Shown piece after piece: positions 6,327 to 8,062 of a DNA stretch of 8,062 nt. The notes below the pieces were generated by a model. That model saw only the letters and a program-made list of their open reading frames with translations, made no database searches and was not told the DNA's origin. Both the position numbers and the translations under genes were made by a program. Position 1 is the first letter of the stretch. Each line of letters begins with the position of its first letter. Source of the stretch: Marinosulfonomonas sp. Its GTDB lineage: Bacteria > Pseudomonadota > Alphaproteobacteria > Rhodobacterales > Rhodobacteraceae. The DNA lies in NCBI GenBank assembly GCA_019090845.1, contig JAHRVD010000066.1:1-8062 (forward strand), given 5' to 3'.

Positions 6327-6752
6327 ATGTTAAGAATGCAATTCATGCCAAGTGACTTTGACCCGCAGCTATTGGTGTTGGGCGATAAGGCCGACATGGG
6401 CGCCTTTGCAAACCTGCTGGCGCAGTTTGCAATCCATCCGGCAGGCGCGATCCTGAACCAAAGCGGCGTGTTTTCCGAAGACACGATCGTGAATTTGCAG
6501 CCCTATGTTGCAGACGCAGACATGGCCTTGGGCCTTTGGCGCGACGCGGGTGATACGGGTGACGACACGCGGCTGACATGGACGTTGACGCCGGAACTTG
6601 CGTCAAAATTTTCCACGGCCGTTCGCAAAATCGCCGCGGATACAAAATTGTCCGGCTCGGCATTTCTAGAGGTCGAGACCCTGAACGAAATTCGCGTACA
6701 TGCCTCGACCGGTGAATTTGAGGCCGACTTCCTGACGGGCGATGCTCGATAG
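6327..6752 (+). CDS. Protein of unknown function in the dioxygenase operon
   Basis: I do not recognise this 141-aa protein. It appears soluble and alpha/beta, with no Cys, no signal peptide and no membrane helix. An N-terminal LLVLGDKADMGAFANLLAQF segment (residues 15-34) looks like a strand then an amphipathic helix. The middle (about 73-83) is Asp/Gly-rich, and the C-terminal third has a helix (89-106) followed by strand-like FLEVETLNEIRVHAS (113-127). The start is uncertain: ATGs at 6327, 6336 and 6345 are all in frame and none has a strong ribosome-binding site. Translation may be coupled to the preceding stop 6 bp away. Its place before the ferredoxin gene suggests a role in oxygenase assembly, electron transfer or substrate handling, but the sequence itself shows no function. 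Confidence 0.72.
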   Translation: MLRMQFMPSDFDPQLLVLGDKADMGAFANLLAQFAIHPAGAILNQSGVFSEDTIVNLQPYVADADMALGLWRDAGDTGDDTRLTWTLTPELASKFSTAVRKIAADTKLSGSAFLEVETLNEIRVHASTGEFEADFLTGDAR

Positions 6753-6794
6753 TCGCACCAGAATCCACCGAATTAATTTAAGGAACGCCATTCA

Positions 6795-7115
6795 ATGGTT
6801 ACGGTCACATATATTCAGCCAGATGGCGCCGAAAAGACAGTTGATGTCACCGCGGGTCACAGCGTCATGGAAGGCGCGATGAAAAACGACGTCCAAGGTT
6901 TTATCGCCGAATGTGGTGGCGCCTGTTCCTGCGCAACCTGCCACGGTTATATTGATGACAAATGGCTGGCGATTGTTGGCAAAGCCGAAGATGATGAAGC
7001 AGATATGCTAGAATTCGCCGAGGATGCGCAACCAAATTCGCGGCTTGCCTGTCAGATCGAGGTGCATGAAGGTTTGGAAGGCATGATTGTCCGGATAGCG
7101 AAAGAGCAAGCTTGA
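6795..7115 (+). CDS. [2Fe-2S] ferredoxin, adrenodoxin/putidaredoxin type
   Basis: This 106-aa electron carrier probably passes electrons from a flavin reductase to the Rieske centre of the oxygenase encoded upstream. The cluster ligands are Cys40, Cys46, Cys49 (the CGGACSCATCH segment, C-x5-C-x2-C) and Cys86 in SRLACQIEV, the same arrangement as putidaredoxin. Cys44 is an extra, non-ligand cysteine beside the cluster. The acidic stretch KAEDDEADMLEFAED (residues 63-77) corresponds to the partner-docking region of this family. AAGGA lies about 10 bp before the ATG. Many ring dioxygenases use a Rieske-type ferredoxin; a plant/adrenodoxin-type one is less usual and points to a GR-type FAD reductase partner. 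No reductase gene lies in the window. Confidence 0.93.
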   Translation: MVTVTYIQPDGAEKTVDVTAGHSVMEGAMKNDVQGFIAECGGACSCATCHGYIDDKWLAIVGKAEDDEADMLEFAEDAQPNSRLACQIEVHEGLEGMIVRIAKEQA

Positions 7116-7151
7116 TCCGGGTTGAACCACAAAAATTCAGGGAGAACTGCG

Positions 7152-7538
7152 ATGTCCGAAAAGTTTGACAAGGGAATGGAAATCCGGCGCAAAGTTTTGG
7201 GTGATGCCCATGTGGACAGGGCCGAAGCCAACAAGACGCCATTTGATGAGACCTTTCAGGAATACATCACCGAGGCCGCTTGGGCTGGCGTCTGGGCGCG
7301 TCCGCATTTCAGCCTGCGTGAACGCTCGATCGTGACGCTGTCGCTGCTTGCCGCAACCGGGAATTTTGCTGAAATTGCGATGCATGTTCGCGCCACCGCA
7401 AACACCGGCGCAACCGAGGATGATTTGGTTGAGGCAATGTTGCACGTGGCCGTTTACGCCGGCGTTCCAAAGGCCAACCACGCTATCGCGATCATCAAAG
7501 AGACGCTGGCGGAAATGGCCGGTGACGCCCCCAAGTAG
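7152..7538 (+). CDS. pcaC: 4-carboxymuconolactone decarboxylase family protein (PcaC-like)
   Basis: This resembles PcaC, which decarboxylates 4-carboxymuconolactone to beta-ketoadipate enol-lactone in the protocatechuate branch. The product is 128 aa, the usual PcaC length. Matching stretches include RRKVLGDAHVDRA (residues 12-24), the AWAGVWARP region (43-51), LRERSIVTLSLLAATG (55-70), MHVRA with His78 (77-81) and VAVYAGVPKANHA (99-111). It lacks the CxxC of AhpD-type relatives, so peroxidase chemistry is unlikely. ATG 7152 has GGGAG 7 bp upstream; an in-frame TTG at 7122 lacks support. It is the last gene of the operon, 36 bp after the ferredoxin, and no other pca gene is present. It may act on the ring-cleavage product of the aromatic made here, or on a related lactone. 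Confidence 0.88.
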   Translation: MSEKFDKGMEIRRKVLGDAHVDRAEANKTPFDETFQEYITEAAWAGVWARPHFSLRERSIVTLSLLAATGNFAEIAMHVRATANTGATEDDLVEAMLHVAVYAGVPKANHAIAIIKETLAEMAGDAPK

Positions 7539-7541
7539 CGC

Positions 7542-7555
7542 GGTTCTTTAGAACC
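7542..7555. terminator. Short hairpin between convergent genes, possible weak terminator
   Basis: GGTTC-TTTA-GAACC sits between the PcaC-like stop and the opposite-strand permease stop, overlapping the latter. The stem is only five pairs with a 4-nt loop (the DNA palindrome extends to six pairs). Neither strand has a T-tract after it, so it is a weak candidate for a shared bidirectional terminator. Confidence 0.25.
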
Positions 7556-8062
7556 CCAGCAAAGGTTTTGGGAACAGGCAGGCCGCCCCGAGGATCAGAA
7601 ATGCGATCCGGGATGGGATTCCGAGGGGTTTCTTAAAATACCCTCCGACACCGATAGACACCAATAACACGCCCACAAAAGCCGTTGCTACCGTGATTAG
7701 GTTCACCCAAAACGTGTCGCGCAACAACAAGCCGGGCGAGTAAACAAAAACCATAGGCACGACAAAGGCGACCCAGCCGACCTTGACGGATGTCAGGGCG
7801 GTTTTCATCGGTCGGGTTCCGGCGATGCTGGCAGCAGTGAACGCGGCCAGCGCAACGGGCGGCGAGATCATCGACAGCAGTCCAAAATACAGAATGAACA
7901 AATGCACGGCCATAGGCTCTAGCCCAAGGCCGATCAGGGGCGGTGCGGCCAGCGTTGCCACCAACAGATAGATCCCTGTTGTCGGCATTCCCATACCCAG
8001 CACAATACAAATTATCGCCGTCATAATCAGCAGAAAAAACAGGCTTTCTTTTCCAAACTGGA
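7548..8062 (-). CDS. TRAP transporter fused permease, C-terminal part (gene cut by window edge)
   Basis: The open frame runs from the right window edge to a TAA stop, giving the last 171 codons of a larger gene. The frame continues without a stop upstream of Met at 8024, so that Met is internal. The segment is very hydrophobic, with about five likely membrane helices. The stretch beginning GMGMPTTGIYLLVATLAAP, followed by LFILYFGLLSMISPPVALAAF and AASIAGT, is the hallmark of the large (DctM-like) domain in TAXI-type fused TRAP permeases. These inner-membrane carriers use a sodium gradient and a periplasmic binding protein to import organic acids. The binding-protein gene would lie beyond the window. 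The gene converges on the dioxygenase operon, so a role in importing its substrate is only suggested by proximity. Confidence 0.88.
   Translation of the reverse strand, partial: QFGKESLFFLLIMTAIICIVLGMGMPTTGIYLLVATLAAPPLIGLGLEPMAVHLFILYFGLLSMISPPVALAAFTAASIAGTRPMKTALTSVKVGWVAFVVPMVFVYSPGLLLRDTFWVNLITVATAFVGVLLVSIGVGGYFKKPLGIPSRIAFLILGAACLFPKPLLGF

Noticed and set aside
7122..7151. TTG start adding 10 residues to the PcaC-like protein
   Set aside because: ATG 7152 has a strong GGGAG at proper spacing and gives the usual family length; the extra residues have no family support.

Overview
The window looks like a catabolic region from an alphaproteobacterium, possibly a marine Rhodobacterales-type organism. 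That placement is inferred from moderate GC content, PcaC, PxpABC and TRAP-transporter sequence style, and the use of GTG and TTG starts; no marker gene fixes the taxon. It holds ten complete protein-coding genes on the + strand and one partial gene on the - strand that runs off the right edge. No RNA gene, insertion sequence, CRISPR array or phage element was seen.

Region 1 (1-2636) is a compact three-gene operon, pxpB-pxpC-pxpA, for an ATP-dependent 5-oxoprolinase. Its genes overlap by 4 bp and 17 bp. Upstream (1-92) lies a plausible promoter whose TTGACA -35 box sits inside a perfect inverted repeat, with two further palindromes beside it. This looks like operator-controlled expression by a regulator not seen in the window. 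Two normally conserved motifs are altered in PxpB and PxpA, so a related substrate is possible.

Region 2 (2637-3337) holds an HpaR-like MarR regulator with a likely TTG start, between two non-coding stretches of 143 and 102 bp. Both stretches carry TAAA/TTTA-type inverted repeats that could be its operators. An 8-bp inverted repeat links the regulator's stop codon to the ribosome-binding region of the next gene.

Region 3 (3338-7538) is a seven-gene operon for aromatic ring dihydroxylation. In order it encodes a Rieske oxygenase alpha subunit, an SDR-type (putative cis-dihydrodiol) dehydrogenase, the oxygenase beta subunit, an unknown acidic 69-aa protein, an unknown 141-aa protein, a [2Fe-2S] ferredoxin and a PcaC-like 4-carboxymuconolactone decarboxylase. 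The likely chemistry is NADH -> reductase (not in window) -> ferredoxin -> alpha/beta oxygenase -> cis-dihydrodiol -> SDR -> catechol-type product. PcaC suggests that the product feeds a protocatechuate-type branch of the beta-ketoadipate pathway. The substrate cannot be read from sequence. The two unknown proteins, the dehydrogenase placed between alpha and beta, and a one-residue-short iron-ligand spacing in the alpha subunit make this the most interesting part.

Region 4 (7548-8062, - strand) is the C-terminal end of a TRAP transporter fused permease, converging on the operon with only 9 bp between stop codons. It may import the substrate, but that is inferred from position alone.
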